DNA of 64,000 bases. Origin: Nocardia otitidiscaviarum NBRC 14405 (GTDB lineage: Bacteria > Actinomycetota > Actinomycetes > Mycobacteriales > Mycobacteriaceae). The first letter of the stretch is position 1, and the number at the start of each line of letters is the position of its first letter. Positions 17,705 through 27,140 of this stretch are shown in pieces. The DNA is taken from assembly GCF_000308635.1 (NCBI RefSeq), contig NZ_BAGD01000044.1, forward strand, positions 1 to 64,000, written 5' to 3'. The notes under the pieces are model-generated. The model was not told the DNA's origin and did not search any database. It saw only the letters and a program-made list of their open reading frames with translations. The position numbers and the translations under genes are program-made.

Positions 17705-18973
17705 TCATGCCGACGGCGCTGCCTCGCGCAGCACGCGGTCGAAGTTCTCTACGAAGGTCGCGGCGTAACCCGCGGGCAGGGCGGCCGGGTCGGTGACGAC
17801 GCCGAACGAGGTGCGATTGCCCAGAATCAGGGAGGTCACCGAGAACGAGTACCCGGCCAGCGGCGACAGCGGCGTCAGTTCGGCGATGCGCCGGCCGAGC
17901 ACCGCGCGAATCCGGGAGAAGCCCGGATTGATGCCGATGTGGATATCCGGACTCATATGCGCCATCGCCGCATGCGCGATGACCCGCTGCACCGGCCAGG
18001 GCAGCGCGGGTCCACCGTCGGGTGCGGCCGAGGTCAGTTCCGGCCGTCGCCGCTCGATGGTCGCCAATTCGCTGCGGCAGCGCTCGATCTGGCGACCCAG
18101 ATCGGGTTCGTTGCCGAGCAGGTTCAGCGGCGTGACGATGACCGCGTTGCCGGTGTGCCGGAACTCCGGATCGTTGGTCACCGGCAGGGTCACCCGCAGC
18201 GTCTGTGCCGGGGCGCCGGGCGGGATGGTGCTGAGGGTGCGCCCGACGGCGGCGAGCACGAACTCCTGCACCGTCGCATCGTGTTTCTTGGCGGCGCGGC
18301 GCAGTTCCCGGGTCGAGATGCCGGTCGTCGCGACCTCGCGGCGGCCGTTCTTGGTCAGCTTGGGCCAGCCGCGGCCCGTGCGCCCGGCGGCCCACTGGTC
18401 GTTGAAGGCGGCCTTGGACTCCTTCAGCACCTCCGGCTCGACGGGCGGGGTGCGGAAGCGCGGGCTGGTGGCGAAACGCTCGAACTCCGACAGGTCGTCG
18501 GCGGTGCCGTCGGCCAGTAGCGCGGCGAAGGCGGCCCCGGCGATGCCGTCGGACAGCGCGTGGTGCACCCGCAGCAGTATGCGCTGCGCGCCGTCACCGC
18601 GCGGTGTCAGCAGCGTGATGTGCCATAGCGGCTCGGGACGGGGCAGCGGCGTCTCCATCAGCGTGGCCAGCTGCCGTCGCAGGTCGGCCTGATCGGTGAA
18701 GTCGCCGCCGGTGAGGTGCCGGGTGAGGTCCGGCCGGTCGGTCAACACGACGCGCGGTGGGCGCCAACGGCCTTCGGCGATGCCGACCCGGAAGATGTCG
18801 AACAGGCCGATGCGCTCGGCCACCCGGTCCCGGATGGCGTCGAGGGTGAGCCGTTCCCCGGCCGCCTCCAGTTCGAGCAGCATCGCCCAGTGCATGGGGC
18901 GACCCTTCGCGTCCAGGTGCAGGTAGGTGTGGTCGGGCGGGGCCAGTTCGATGGGTGCGCTGGCGTTGGTCAT
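17705..18973 (-). CDS. WS/DGAT-fold acyltransferase
   Basis: 422 residues. The active-site motif H137-H-A-L-S-D142-G fits the HHxxxDG of wax ester synthase/diacylglycerol acyltransferases, which share the chloramphenicol-acetyltransferase-like fold with NRPS condensation domains. The C-terminal region has [14 protein letters not shown] and [12 protein letters not shown], typical of the family. Both ends are coupled: the start overlaps the acyl-ACP dehydrogenase stop and the stop overlaps a possible start of the FAAL gene. In this operon a storage-lipid role is unlikely; transfer of the MbtL-bound acyl chain to an amine or hydroxylamine of the chelator is the inferred job. Confidence 0.75.
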   Translation of the reverse strand: MTNASAPIELAPPDHTYLHLDAKGRPMHWAMLLELEAAGERLTLDAIRDRVAERIGLFDIFRVGIAEGRWRPPRVVLTDRPDLTRHLTGGDFTDQADLRRQLATLMETPLPRPEPLWHITLLTPRGDGAQRILLRVHHALSDGIAGAAFAALLADGTADDLSEFERFATSPRFRTPPVEPEVLKESKAAFNDQWAAGRTGRGWPKLTKNGRREVATTGISTRELRRAAKKHDATVQEFVLAAVGRTLSTIPPGAPAQTLRVTLPVTNDPEFRHTGNAVIVTPLNLLGNEPDLGRQIERCRSELATIERRRPELTSAAPDGGPALPWPVQRVIAHAAMAHMSPDIHIGINPGFSRIRAVLGRRIAELTPLSPLAGYSFSVTSLILGNRTSFGVVTDPAALPAGYAATFVENFDRVLREAAPSA

Positions 18974-20136
18974 GGCAGTTCCACCTGGTTCTCGAACATC
19001 GTCCGGTATCGCGCGGTATCGGGTTTCATGGCCGCGGCCACCAGCTCCCACAGGATTTCGTCGGTGCCGCCGCCGACGCGGGCCAGTTTCATATCCCGCC
19101 ACCAGCGTCCGATCGGCAGTCCGGTCTCCAGATAGCCGATGCCGCCGAAGATGTGCAGGCACTGCGACGCCACCTCCTCACCGAGGTTGGCGGCGGTGGC
19201 CTTGAGCGCGGCGGCGGTGCGCAGGTTGATCTTTCCTTCCGCCGCGACCCCCGCGAGGGCGTAGCGCAGCATGTCGACCCGCGATTGCAGGTCGGCCAGC
19301 CGCAGCCGCAACGCCTGGTGGTCGTAGAGGCGCTTGCCGAACTGGGTCCGGTCCATCATGCGGGCCAGCGTGACGCCGAGCATGACCTCGCAGGCCCCGG
19401 CGATCTGTCCGGCCACCGAGAAGCGCTCGTGCGCCAGACCCCAGCTGATCATGGCGAGACCCGTGCCCGGACGACCGATGAGCGCTTCCGCGGGCACCCA
19501 GGTGTCGATGGTGACCGCGGCGGTGTCCAGCGGTCCCGCCCCCAGCTTCTCGTACGGGGTGGCGATCTGGACCTGTGCGGTGGGCACGATCGCCAGGGCC
19601 ACATTGCCGTGTTCGGCCGACGAGCCGTCCCCGGCGCTGCGGCACACCACCATGATCTGGTCGGCGATGGGTGAGAGCGAGACGAACTTCTTGTGGCCGA
19701 CCACCCGGTAGCCGTCGCCCTCGGGTTCGAGCATGGTGCGGGCGATCTGGAGATCGGAGCCGCCGGATTCCTCCGACGCCGCGATGCACAGCACCGCCTG
19801 GGTCTCGATGGCCCGGTCGGCCAGTTCCCGCTGAAAATCGTTGCGTCCGAACCGCCGCAGGATGGCGATGGCCGAATCGTGCAGGCTCACACCGACTCCG
19901 ATGCCCGCCGAGTTCAGCGCGCCCAAGCGCTGCGCCAGGGCGAAATGCTTGCCGAGGTCGGTGAGCTTGCGGTCTTCCCACTTGCGGGCGAAGACGCCCT
20001 CCTTGCCGAGATGCTCGAGCAGCACCCGGGGGAACTTCTTGTCCTGCTCGGCCGCTTCGGTCCAGGCGACCACCTGATCGTCGAAGACGCGGTCGAGTAG
20101 TTCCTCGTAGGTCTCCGGTGCGGTCGTCACGGTCAC
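18970..20136 (-). CDS. Acyl-ACP dehydrogenase, MbtN (FadE14)-like
   Basis: 388 residues of the acyl-CoA dehydrogenase family: N-terminal helical domain, central beta domain with [13 protein letters not shown] and [11 protein letters not shown], and a C-terminal helical domain with [21 protein letters not shown]. In mycobactin assembly MbtN introduces the cis double bond next to the carbonyl of the acyl chain on MbtL, using FAD. The start is GTG and overlaps the ACP gene stop (GTGA); the end overlaps the WS/DGAT gene start (ATGA). Coupling with the adjacent ACP supports an ACP-bound substrate. Confidence 0.85.
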   Translation of the reverse strand: MTVTTAPETYEELLDRVFDDQVVAWTEAAEQDKKFPRVLLEHLGKEGVFARKWEDRKLTDLGKHFALAQRLGALNSAGIGVGVSLHDSAIAILRRFGRNDFQRELADRAIETQAVLCIAASEESGGSDLQIARTMLEPEGDGYRVVGHKKFVSLSPIADQIMVVCRSAGDGSSAEHGNVALAIVPTAQVQIATPYEKLGAGPLDTAAVTIDTWVPAEALIGRPGTGLAMISWGLAHERFSVAGQIAGACEVMLGVTLARMMDRTQFGKRLYDHQALRLRLADLQSRVDMLRYALAGVAAEGKINLRTAAALKATAANLGEEVASQCLHIFGGIGYLETGLPIGRWWRDMKLARVGGGTDEILWELVAAAMKPDTARYRTMFENQVELP

Positions 20137-20375
20137 GATCCGACCTTGGAGCGGATGAGGTCTTCCAGATCGCCCACCGACGCGGCCTGCGACATCTCCC
20201 GCTCGGTCAGCTTCACGCCGAGCCGCTCCTCGATGGCGACCACGCCGATGGCGAAGGCCACCGAGTCGACGCCGAGATCCTCGATCAGCAGCGACGAGCG
20301 GGTGACATCGGCCAGGGACAGATCGAGGTCTTCTTCGAGAATGCTGTTCAGCGCGTCACTGATGTGGTCGGACAT
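20133..20375 (-). CDS. Acyl carrier protein, MbtL-like
   Basis: 80 residues, acidic and all-helical. The phosphopantetheine attachment motif is LGVDSVAF with Ser38. It begins at ATG 20375 ([11 protein letters not shown]); the open frame extends into the upstream hydroxylase gene without a site. In mycobactin-type systems this carrier holds the fatty acyl chain between activation (MbtM), desaturation (MbtN) and transfer. A GTGA overlap couples it to the dehydrogenase. Which phosphopantetheinyl transferase loads it is not shown here; AcpS at 47.4 kb is a candidate but normally serves FAS. Confidence 0.9.
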   Translation of the reverse strand: MSDHISDALNSILEEDLDLSLADVTRSSLLIEDLGVDSVAFAIGVVAIEERLGVKLTEREMSQAASVGDLEDLIRSKVGS

Positions 20376-20427
20376 GTCGAAACTCCTTGGGAACAGAAGA
20401 GAATGGGTAACCGGTGCGCGAGCGGCG

Positions 20428-21741
20428 CTATTCGAGGACTTCCTCGTCGCCGACACCGAAGCTGGTGAACGCCGTATTGCGCTGCAAGCGGTAGACCTCG
20501 CGGCCGAGGACCGAGTTGAGGATCTTGGCATTGCGCATCGCGCCGATGTCCAGGTTCGGCGCGGACACGCCCACCGCGTGCGCCTCGGCATTGGCGACGA
20601 ACACTCGTCCCGCCAGTGCGGTGTCGGCGGCCACCGCGTGATTGCCCTCGATGATCAGGCGGCCCTTGGTGTCTCGGTGCAGCCGGTCCGCGATCGGGTC
20701 CAGGAACGCCTGCGCGCGGGGCTGGTAGCCGGTCGCCGCGACGACCATATCGGCGGTGTGGGCCAGCAGCGCTCCGGTGTCGCGGTGGCGTCCACGAATG
20801 CGCAGCCGCCCGTCGTCCAGGGTGTCGATGCCCTCCACCACGACACCGTTGCGCAGCCGCACCGGTTGCGGCTTCTCCTTGAGTTCGCGGCGGTAGAGCA
20901 GATCGTGCAGCCGGTCCAGGGTGTCGGTGGAGATGCCCTTGTGGAACTGCCAGTGTCCGGCGCGCACCCGGTCGCGGGTGTCCTCGGGCAGCCCGTGGAA
21001 GTACTCCATATAGGCGGGCGTGGTCATTTCCAGTGACAGCTTGGTGAAGTCCAGCGGCGCGAACCACGGTGTGCGCGTCCACCATTGCACCGCCGGACCG
21101 CCGTCGAGGTTGGCCTCGAGCAGATCGACCACGATCTCCGCGCCGGACTGGCCGGAGCCGATCACCGTTACCGCGCCCGCGGCGTGCGCGTCGTCGCGGT
21201 GGTGCAGGTAGTCGGCGCTGTGGACGAGCTTCGGCGAGTCGGTGGCCAGCGCGGCCGGGATGGCGGGCTCGGTGCCCACGCCCACCACGATATGACCGGC
21301 GTGGATGGTCGAGGTGGTACCGCCCGAGGTGACCGACACCTCGAACCGGTCGTGCGCGTCGTCCCAGCGCACCGCGTCGACGGTGGTGGAGAACCGCAGC
21401 GACGACAGCCGCCGCACCGCCCACAGCAGATACGCCTCGTACTCGCGACGGGTGGGGAAGAAGTCCTCGCGCACCAGGAACGGGTACAGGCGGTCGACAT
21501 CGGCCAGGTAGGCCAGGAACGACATGGGGTGGGTCGGGTCCACCAGCGAGACCAGATCCGACAGGAAGCTGACCTGGAGCTTGGCCTCTTCGAACATCAT
21601 GCCGGGGTGCCAGTGGAACTCCTCGACGGAATCCACCACCAGCACCTCGACATCATCGACCGTGGAGGCCATGGCGGCCAGGCCGATATTGAACGGACCC
21701 GCCCCGATGGCGAGGATGTCGACCGATTCGATGTCACTCAT
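20428..21741 (-). CDS. Flavin N-monooxygenase (IucD/DesB/MbtG family)
   Basis: 437 residues. The FAD site G13-A-G-P-F-N-I-G is at the N-terminus, with the family block FLSDLVSLVDPTHPMSFL near residue 60, the NADPH site IGSGQSGAE near residue 190 and ATGYQP near 345. The family N-hydroxylates lysine, ornithine or terminal diamines such as cadaverine and putrescine, making the hydroxylamine that becomes the hydroxamate. A decarboxylase gene directly upstream, overlapping by 8 bp, favours a diamine substrate as in DesB over a free amino acid as in MbtG. No further substrate evidence is readable. Confidence 0.9.
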   Translation of the reverse strand: MSDIESVDILAIGAGPFNIGLAAMASTVDDVEVLVVDSVEEFHWHPGMMFEEAKLQVSFLSDLVSLVDPTHPMSFLAYLADVDRLYPFLVREDFFPTRREYEAYLLWAVRRLSSLRFSTTVDAVRWDDAHDRFEVSVTSGGTTSTIHAGHIVVGVGTEPAIPAALATDSPKLVHSADYLHHRDDAHAAGAVTVIGSGQSGAEIVVDLLEANLDGGPAVQWWTRTPWFAPLDFTKLSLEMTTPAYMEYFHGLPEDTRDRVRAGHWQFHKGISTDTLDRLHDLLYRRELKEKPQPVRLRNGVVVEGIDTLDDGRLRIRGRHRDTGALLAHTADMVVAATGYQPRAQAFLDPIADRLHRDTKGRLIIEGNHAVAADTALAGRVFVANAEAHAVGVSAPNLDIGAMRNAKILNSVLGREVYRLQRNTAFTSFGVGDEEVLE

Positions 21742-23275
21742 GGACCTTCACCATTTCGTCGTGTCCGCTGCGCAAGCCCTCGGACTCCACTTCCAATCCC
21801 ACCCGCAGCAATTCGTCGAACAGATCGTCGATGTCCTGTGCGCTGGTCTCCGGATTCAGCAGGGTGAGCTTCACGCAGGTGCGGGGCTCGCCCGCGCCGC
21901 CCACCCGCACCTGGGTGCGGCCGATGAGCGCGGTGCCGGAGCTGATCAGGCGGCGGCGCAGTTCGCCGTTCACCTGGTCCAGGTCCAGATCCTCACAGCG
22001 GTAACGGAATACGACCGTGGTCAGGGTCACCGGCGCGACCAGTTCCAGCAGCGGTTCGGCGGTGATGCGGGCTTCGGCGTAGCGGGCCAGGTCGTGGCAG
22101 GCGTCGAGCATCCGGCCCAGGCCGCTGCGGCCGTAGGCGAGGAAGGTCGCCGCCACCTTGAGCACATCCGGGCGGCGCGTGGTCTGCAGCGTCTGGCCGA
22201 GCAGACCGCCGTATCCGGCCTCCACGTCGTCGTCCGGGTTGAGGTAGGCCACCGAGCGGTTCAGCGAGGCGAACCGGCGCTGATCCGACAGCAGCAGCAC
22301 GCTGGCGGCGGCGGGCTGCCAGCCGACCTTGTGCAGATCGAGGGTCACCGAATCGGCGCGCTCGATACCGCGCAGCAGCGGAGCCAGCTTGTCGGAGAAC
22401 AGCGAACCGAAACCGTAGGCGGCGTCGACGTGCATCCACACGCCGTGGCGCGCGGCGATATCGGCGATCTCGGGCAGCGGATCGATGGAGCCGAAGTCGG
22501 TGGTGCCCGCGGTGGCCACGATGGCGACCGGCGTATGGCTCTCGCGCAGTTCGGTCAGCGTCGTCTCCAGGGCCTCCGGAATCATCCGGTGGTCGGCGTC
22601 GACCGGGATCGGGATGGTCGCCGCCTCACCCAAACCCAATGCGGCACAGGCGCGGTGAATGGAGAAGTGCGCCACCTGCGAGCACAGCACCACCGGTCGG
22701 GGCAGTGCGCTCACGCCGTTGTGGCGAATGTCGATGCCCTGCCGGGCGGCCCCGTAGTCGCGGGCGATGAGCAGCGCCAGCAGATTCGAGTACGACCCGC
22801 CCGGACCGAAGACGCCGCCCGCGTTCTCGCCGAATCCGGCCAGCTTCGCCAGTGCGCTGATGGTCCACTGCTCGATGCCCAGGGTGGCCGGGCCGGAGTC
22901 GTAGGTGTCCAGGGAGGCGTTGGTGGCACTGGCCAGCGCGTCGGCCACCACGGCAACGGTCAGTGGCGGCGGCTGCAGGTGCGCGGCGCACAGCTTGTGG
23001 GTGAGATCCAGTCCGTAGCGGGCGATCACGTCGGCCAGCTGCGCGAGTGCGGCGGCCTCGCCCACGCCGTCGTCCGGAACCTGTTCCGCCCCCAGGGACG
23101 CCGCGACGGCGTCCAGCATCTCCGCCGGTTGTCCGGAGGGCAGCGGTGAGCCGTGGTGGCTCCGCTCGACCGCCGTGGCGAGTTGCGCCAGACCGCCGCC
23201 GACGGCGGTCCAGCCGTCGCCGGGTGTGGCGAACTTGGACGCTCTCCCCCAGGGGGACTCGAATTCAGGTGACAC
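21734..23275 (-). CDS. PLP-dependent decarboxylase, DesA-like (lysine/ornithine/diaminobutyrate type)
   Basis: 513 residues of the group II pyridoxal-phosphate decarboxylase family. Motifs are GPGGSYSNLLAL, the substrate/cofactor region CSQVAHFSIHRA, TAGTTDFGSIDPL, MHVDAAYG, and the Schiff-base lysine K316 in DLHKVGWQP. It would make cadaverine, putrescine or 1,3-diaminopropane for the next enzyme. The start is GTG with GAGG eight bases upstream. It overlaps the N-hydroxylase gene, mirroring the desA-desB order of desferrioxamine clusters. Sequence alone does not decide which amino acid is used. Confidence 0.85.
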   Translation of the reverse strand: MSPEFESPWGRASKFATPGDGWTAVGGGLAQLATAVERSHHGSPLPSGQPAEMLDAVAASLGAEQVPDDGVGEAAALAQLADVIARYGLDLTHKLCAAHLQPPPLTVAVVADALASATNASLDTYDSGPATLGIEQWTISALAKLAGFGENAGGVFGPGGSYSNLLALLIARDYGAARQGIDIRHNGVSALPRPVVLCSQVAHFSIHRACAALGLGEAATIPIPVDADHRMIPEALETTLTELRESHTPVAIVATAGTTDFGSIDPLPEIADIAARHGVWMHVDAAYGFGSLFSDKLAPLLRGIERADSVTLDLHKVGWQPAAASVLLLSDQRRFASLNRSVAYLNPDDDVEAGYGGLLGQTLQTTRRPDVLKVAATFLAYGRSGLGRMLDACHDLARYAEARITAEPLLELVAPVTLTTVVFRYRCEDLDLDQVNGELRRRLISSGTALIGRTQVRVGGAGEPRTCVKLTLLNPETSAQDIDDLFDELLRVGLEVESEGLRSGHDEMVKVHE

Positions 23276-23340
23276 AGGTAGACCTCGTTACGTCAATGCG
23301 GGGGATGATTCGGAATGTCTGGGGCCGCAGGCGGGCTCGG

Positions 23341-24789
23341 CTATCCGGCCTCGGATTCGCTTACCGCGCCGACCAATTCGGCCAGCGGGCGGTCCAAGGC
23401 CGCGGGGATGCGGGTGACCAGCGCCGTGGCGATGGCCGCCGCCCGATGGGCGCGGGCGGTGTCGACCACCTCCGGCTGGTGATCCACCTCCAGGTGGACG
23501 TCGTCATCGGCACCCAGTTCGAATGCGAGCGTCAGCGGGTAATTGCCGATCCCGTGGAACACCGATGTGCAGTCGACCCGCGCACCGTCGGGGATCGGGA
23601 TGCCGCGCAGCGGGGCGTTGCGCACCGAGGCCATGATCTCCGCCACCGGGAAGCGCCCGCCCGCCGCGCGCAGCGCGGTGAGCACGATGCCGTAGTCGAC
23701 GCCGGTGAACTCCATGGACCGGTAGACCACCGCGACGGCATCGCGCAGCGCCGCGCGCACGGTGGCGTGCGGGTCGAAGGCGAAGCGCATCGGGACGATA
23801 TTGCCGCTGTAGCCGACGGTATCCGGGCTCTCGCCGTGGCGCCGGTTGTCGGCGGGGACGAGCAGCACGTGGTCCGCGGCGTCGGTGAGGGCGTACACGG
23901 TGACCGCGCAGATCGCGATGAGCAGCGCGTTCGAGGTCGATCCGACCTCGCGGGCGACACCCTCGAGCGCCGCCACGGCGGATCGCTCGACGGGCCGCTC
24001 GAACCGCACGCCCGCACTCTCGTCCATGGGTGACAGCCAGCTCTCCGCCGCGCTGACCGCGGGCAGTTCCCCGGACAGCGGGAAGCGAATCCCCTCGGCG
24101 GCCCAGGTCGACCGGGCGTGCCGCACCGCGCGATCCACCTCGTCGGCGGTCACCGGCGCGTTCGACCGGTTCGGTCGATCCGCCTGCGCGGGCCACACAC
24201 CGGTGGTCAGGGTGCCCAGCAGCAGCGGCCAGGACGTGTCGTCCACCGCCAGGTGATGCACGACCAGCACCAGCGTGACCCGCTCGTCTCCGCCGTAGAT
24301 GCGTGCGCGCAGCGGCGGCTCCACGGTCAGATCGAAGGGCGCGCGTGTCAGAACCTCTGCGACGGAGGTCATCTCGGCTCGTCGCCGCTCCGTTGCGCAC
24401 CGCTCGGGGATCGTTCCCCACTCCCAGACCGCTCCCGGTGCGACCCAGCGTCCCTCGACCTCGGCCGGTACGCGGCGCGGGACACCGTCCTCGGTGGCGA
24501 CCACCGAGGACAGCACCGCGGCATTACCGACCATGGCCTCGAAGGACGCGATCACGCCGTCGAGGGTGTAGCCGCGCTCGAAGTCCAGGATCAGCCCGAT
24601 GTTGTGGGACACCGAGGTCGGGTCGAGTTCGTAGATCTTCCACATACGCCGCTCGGCGGTCCGCAGCGCGCCGTCCGGCAGGTCGGGGGCGGGTGTCGCG
24701 GCCGGGGCGGGGGAGCGGTCGGCGGCCACGCCCGCGGCGGTCAGGCGGCGGCGCAGCAGTTCGAGTCGCGCGTCGGTCAGGGTGGTCAT
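23341..24789 (-). CDS. Free-standing NRPS-type condensation protein
   Basis: 482 residues with the chloramphenicol-acetyltransferase-like fold of condensation domains. The catalytic motif H178-H-L-A-V-D183-D matches HHxxxDG with the final Gly replaced by Asp, as in some epimerisation/condensation relatives. The later [11 protein letters not shown] and [12 protein letters not shown] regions resemble the C-terminal half of such domains. No adenylation or carrier domain is attached. The ATG overlaps the acylase stop (ATGA). It could form an amide between a carrier-bound acyl group and an amine of the chelator. Donor and acceptor are unknown. Confidence 0.8.
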   Translation of the reverse strand: MTTLTDARLELLRRRLTAAGVAADRSPAPAATPAPDLPDGALRTAERRMWKIYELDPTSVSHNIGLILDFERGYTLDGVIASFEAMVGNAAVLSSVVATEDGVPRRVPAEVEGRWVAPGAVWEWGTIPERCATERRRAEMTSVAEVLTRAPFDLTVEPPLRARIYGGDERVTLVLVVHHLAVDDTSWPLLLGTLTTGVWPAQADRPNRSNAPVTADEVDRAVRHARSTWAAEGIRFPLSGELPAVSAAESWLSPMDESAGVRFERPVERSAVAALEGVAREVGSTSNALLIAICAVTVYALTDAADHVLLVPADNRRHGESPDTVGYSGNIVPMRFAFDPHATVRAALRDAVAVVYRSMEFTGVDYGIVLTALRAAGGRFPVAEIMASVRNAPLRGIPIPDGARVDCTSVFHGIGNYPLTLAFELGADDDVHLEVDHQPEVVDTARAHRAAAIATALVTRIPAALDRPLAELVGAVSESEAG

Positions 24790-27140
24790 AGGTCTCCCAA
24801 GCTCGAGGCGACGGCGGAGTCCGATGCGCTCGGGCGTGCCGGGCGGAAGCCGTCGGAGCCCGGCGTGCGGCTGAATTCCTCACGCTTGCTTGCTGTTTCG
24901 CGCAGTATTGTCCAGTCGCTGACGATGCCGGTCAGGTCGCCGCGCGCCCACAGCGGCGCTTGGTCCTCGAAGTGCGGCGAGCGCTTGTCTCCGCTCACAC
25001 CCAGCGGCACGATCCACCGGCTCGCGTCGCGGTCGTTCAGGTCCCACACGTAGCGGGCGGCGGAGCCGACGCTGCACGCGTGCGAGAAGCCGACGGCGCT
25101 GGCATTGGCGAAAACGCATTCGGCATCCCCGCCCAGCGGCAGCCGACCCGGCCGAATCCGTGCCGACAGTTCGGGATACCGCAGGCTCGCGCCGACCAGA
25201 TCGAAGCCGTGGATGGGAGCGAACACGTGCACGCTGCCCCAGGTCGGAATCTCTTCGGCCGCCTCGAGTCGAGCCGCGACCGCTTCGACGGATTCCCGGA
25301 CCAGTCGGTCCACCTCCACCCCGAGCGTGGCCGCCCGATCCACCACGGCATCCAGTGCCGCCGCGACCCGGGTGCCCACCACGAACCATGGATCGAAGGT
25401 GCGGCCGAAGGGATGGGGTGCACCCAGCCCGGCCAGCGCGGCATCGCCGGTGAGGGCGCGGACCAGGTGGGCGCGCACCTCCGCGTACACATACGCGTCG
25501 GTGCTGTCGGCGTGCATCGTGCGGTCCCAGTCCAGCAGCCGACGGCGCACCGCCTCGGCGCGCGGGCTCAGCCCGGTCAGCGGGCGCAGCACCCGCTGGA
25601 CGACGTCGCCGGCGTCGACGGTGACATCGCGGTGGATGCGTTCGCAGTCCGCCGCCGAGACGGCCGCGGTCTCCGCGAGCAATGCGTCGATGCGGTCGGC
25701 CCGGAACGGAGCCGCGCATTCCGTGGTGATCGGTTGCAGCGGAGCTGTTTTCGCGATGCGCTGATTGGCGATGACCGAGTACTCGGACACCCGGGCGTCG
25801 AACGTCTCGTCCCGCACGGACGCGCCGGTGTAGCCGCGCCACCGGTAGCGCTCGTCCCAGCCCGGCACCGGCAGCCAGTAGTTCTCGGCGGCGCGTTCCG
25901 GCATGGCGCCCACCACGTGGTGGGTCAGGCTGCCGGCGGTATCGGCGATGACGATCCGGTTGACCGGTTCGGACCACTGCCGCAGTGCCTGTTCGACCTC
26001 GGGCACCGACGTGGCGAACAGCAGATCCAGTGACGCGTCGAAGGTCGTCTCCGGATCGCACAGCATGGGGGTGCGCAGGCTCAGCGCGAACGGCTCGTCC
26101 GGACCGCCGAAGATGACCGGCCCGTTGTCGGTGACGATGATCTCGACCCGCACCGGCTCGCCGCCGCGCACCCGGATCTCCTCGGTATGCGTCTCGGCGA
26201 GCGTGGTGCCGTCGACGGATTCGGCGTACACGGCGGCGCCCGAGCGGGTCAGTTTCTCGACGTAGAGATCCTGGTAGTCGCCCATGGCATTGGTGATGCC
26301 CCAGGCCACCGTGCCGGAGTGGCTGAAGTGCGGCACCCCGGGCACGCCCGCGAACGAGAAGCCCACCACGTCGAATTCCGGTGCCGCCAAATGGAACTGC
26401 TGGTAGATGCCGGGCAGCTCCAGGAAACGGTGCGGATCGCCCGCGATGAGCGGTGCGCCGGTGGCGGTGCGCGTCGCGGCCACGCCCCAGGCATTGCTGC
26501 CCGAGATGGCATCGCCGAAGGAGGCTTTCGGAGCCGCGCCGGCGGTGGCCGCGTCCGGCAGCCACCGCAGCAGATCGGCGACGAAGGCGCTGTCCGGCAT
26601 CGCGGGGACGCGATCGGTGGTGTCGTCGACACCCTCGCAGTCGAACAGCGCCAGCGCGTCCACGCCCAGCGCCCGGCACGCGTGCAGTCGCCAGAGCTTG
26701 GTGAGGAACCGGCCGAACAGCACGTTGTGGACGATGAACACCGAGATGGGCGTCCACGGCCGCCACGGCGCGGGGGTGTGGTCGAACTCGGTCAGCTCGA
26801 TGGCGTCGGCCGTGTCCAGGGTGCTGTTCACGCCGTCGGCGAAGGCCGCGACCAGTTCCCGGGTGCGCGGGGAGGATGCCTCGAAGATGCGCCGGGCCGC
26901 GGCGTCGAGGCGGGCGCGCCGGGCGAATTCGTCCCAGCCCACGCTGTCGCTGCCGAAGACCTCCGCGGTGCGGCCCTCGGCGCGCAGTCGCAGGAATTCC
27001 AGCTGCCAGGCGCGGTCGGTCCCGCAGGCGTGGCCCTGGCCGAAGAGCGCGCCCGCGGCCGAGGTCGCGGTGATGTGCGGAATGCCCCAGGCGTCCCGGA
27101 TGATTTCCACATCCGGGTGGTTCGTGGGCTCGGTGGTCAC
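24786..27140 (-). CDS. Ntn-hydrolase, penicillin acylase (PvdQ/PA) family
   Basis: 784 residues. The start is the family N-terminus ([15 protein letters not shown]), and the autocleavage/nucleophile motif ISG-S215-NAWGV would give an alpha chain of about 214 residues and a beta chain beginning at Ser215. Other landmarks are [18 protein letters not shown] and the [19 protein letters not shown] block. The family hydrolyses amides of acyl chains: penicillin G, acyl-homoserine lactones, and in Pseudomonas the myristoyl chain of a pyoverdine precursor. Unlike those proteins there is no signal peptide here, so it should act in the cytoplasm. The GTG start overlaps the synthetase stop. It may remove or exchange an acyl group on the chelator. 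Confidence 0.85.
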   Translation of the reverse strand: MTTEPTNHPDVEIIRDAWGIPHITATSAAGALFGQGHACGTDRAWQLEFLRLRAEGRTAEVFGSDSVGWDEFARRARLDAAARRIFEASSPRTRELVAAFADGVNSTLDTADAIELTEFDHTPAPWRPWTPISVFIVHNVLFGRFLTKLWRLHACRALGVDALALFDCEGVDDTTDRVPAMPDSAFVADLLRWLPDAATAGAAPKASFGDAISGSNAWGVAATRTATGAPLIAGDPHRFLELPGIYQQFHLAAPEFDVVGFSFAGVPGVPHFSHSGTVAWGITNAMGDYQDLYVEKLTRSGAAVYAESVDGTTLAETHTEEIRVRGGEPVRVEIIVTDNGPVIFGGPDEPFALSLRTPMLCDPETTFDASLDLLFATSVPEVEQALRQWSEPVNRIVIADTAGSLTHHVVGAMPERAAENYWLPVPGWDERYRWRGYTGASVRDETFDARVSEYSVIANQRIAKTAPLQPITTECAAPFRADRIDALLAETAAVSAADCERIHRDVTVDAGDVVQRVLRPLTGLSPRAEAVRRRLLDWDRTMHADSTDAYVYAEVRAHLVRALTGDAALAGLGAPHPFGRTFDPWFVVGTRVAAALDAVVDRAATLGVEVDRLVRESVEAVAARLEAAEEIPTWGSVHVFAPIHGFDLVGASLRYPELSARIRPGRLPLGGDAECVFANASAVGFSHACSVGSAARYVWDLNDRDASRWIVPLGVSGDKRSPHFEDQAPLWARGDLTGIVSDWTILRETASKREEFSRTPGSDGFRPARPSASDSAVASSLGDL

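Noticed and set aside
24786..27140. Calling the acylase an exported PvdQ equivalent
   Set aside because: No signal peptide is visible at the GTG start, and the upstream frame belongs to the synthetase gene.
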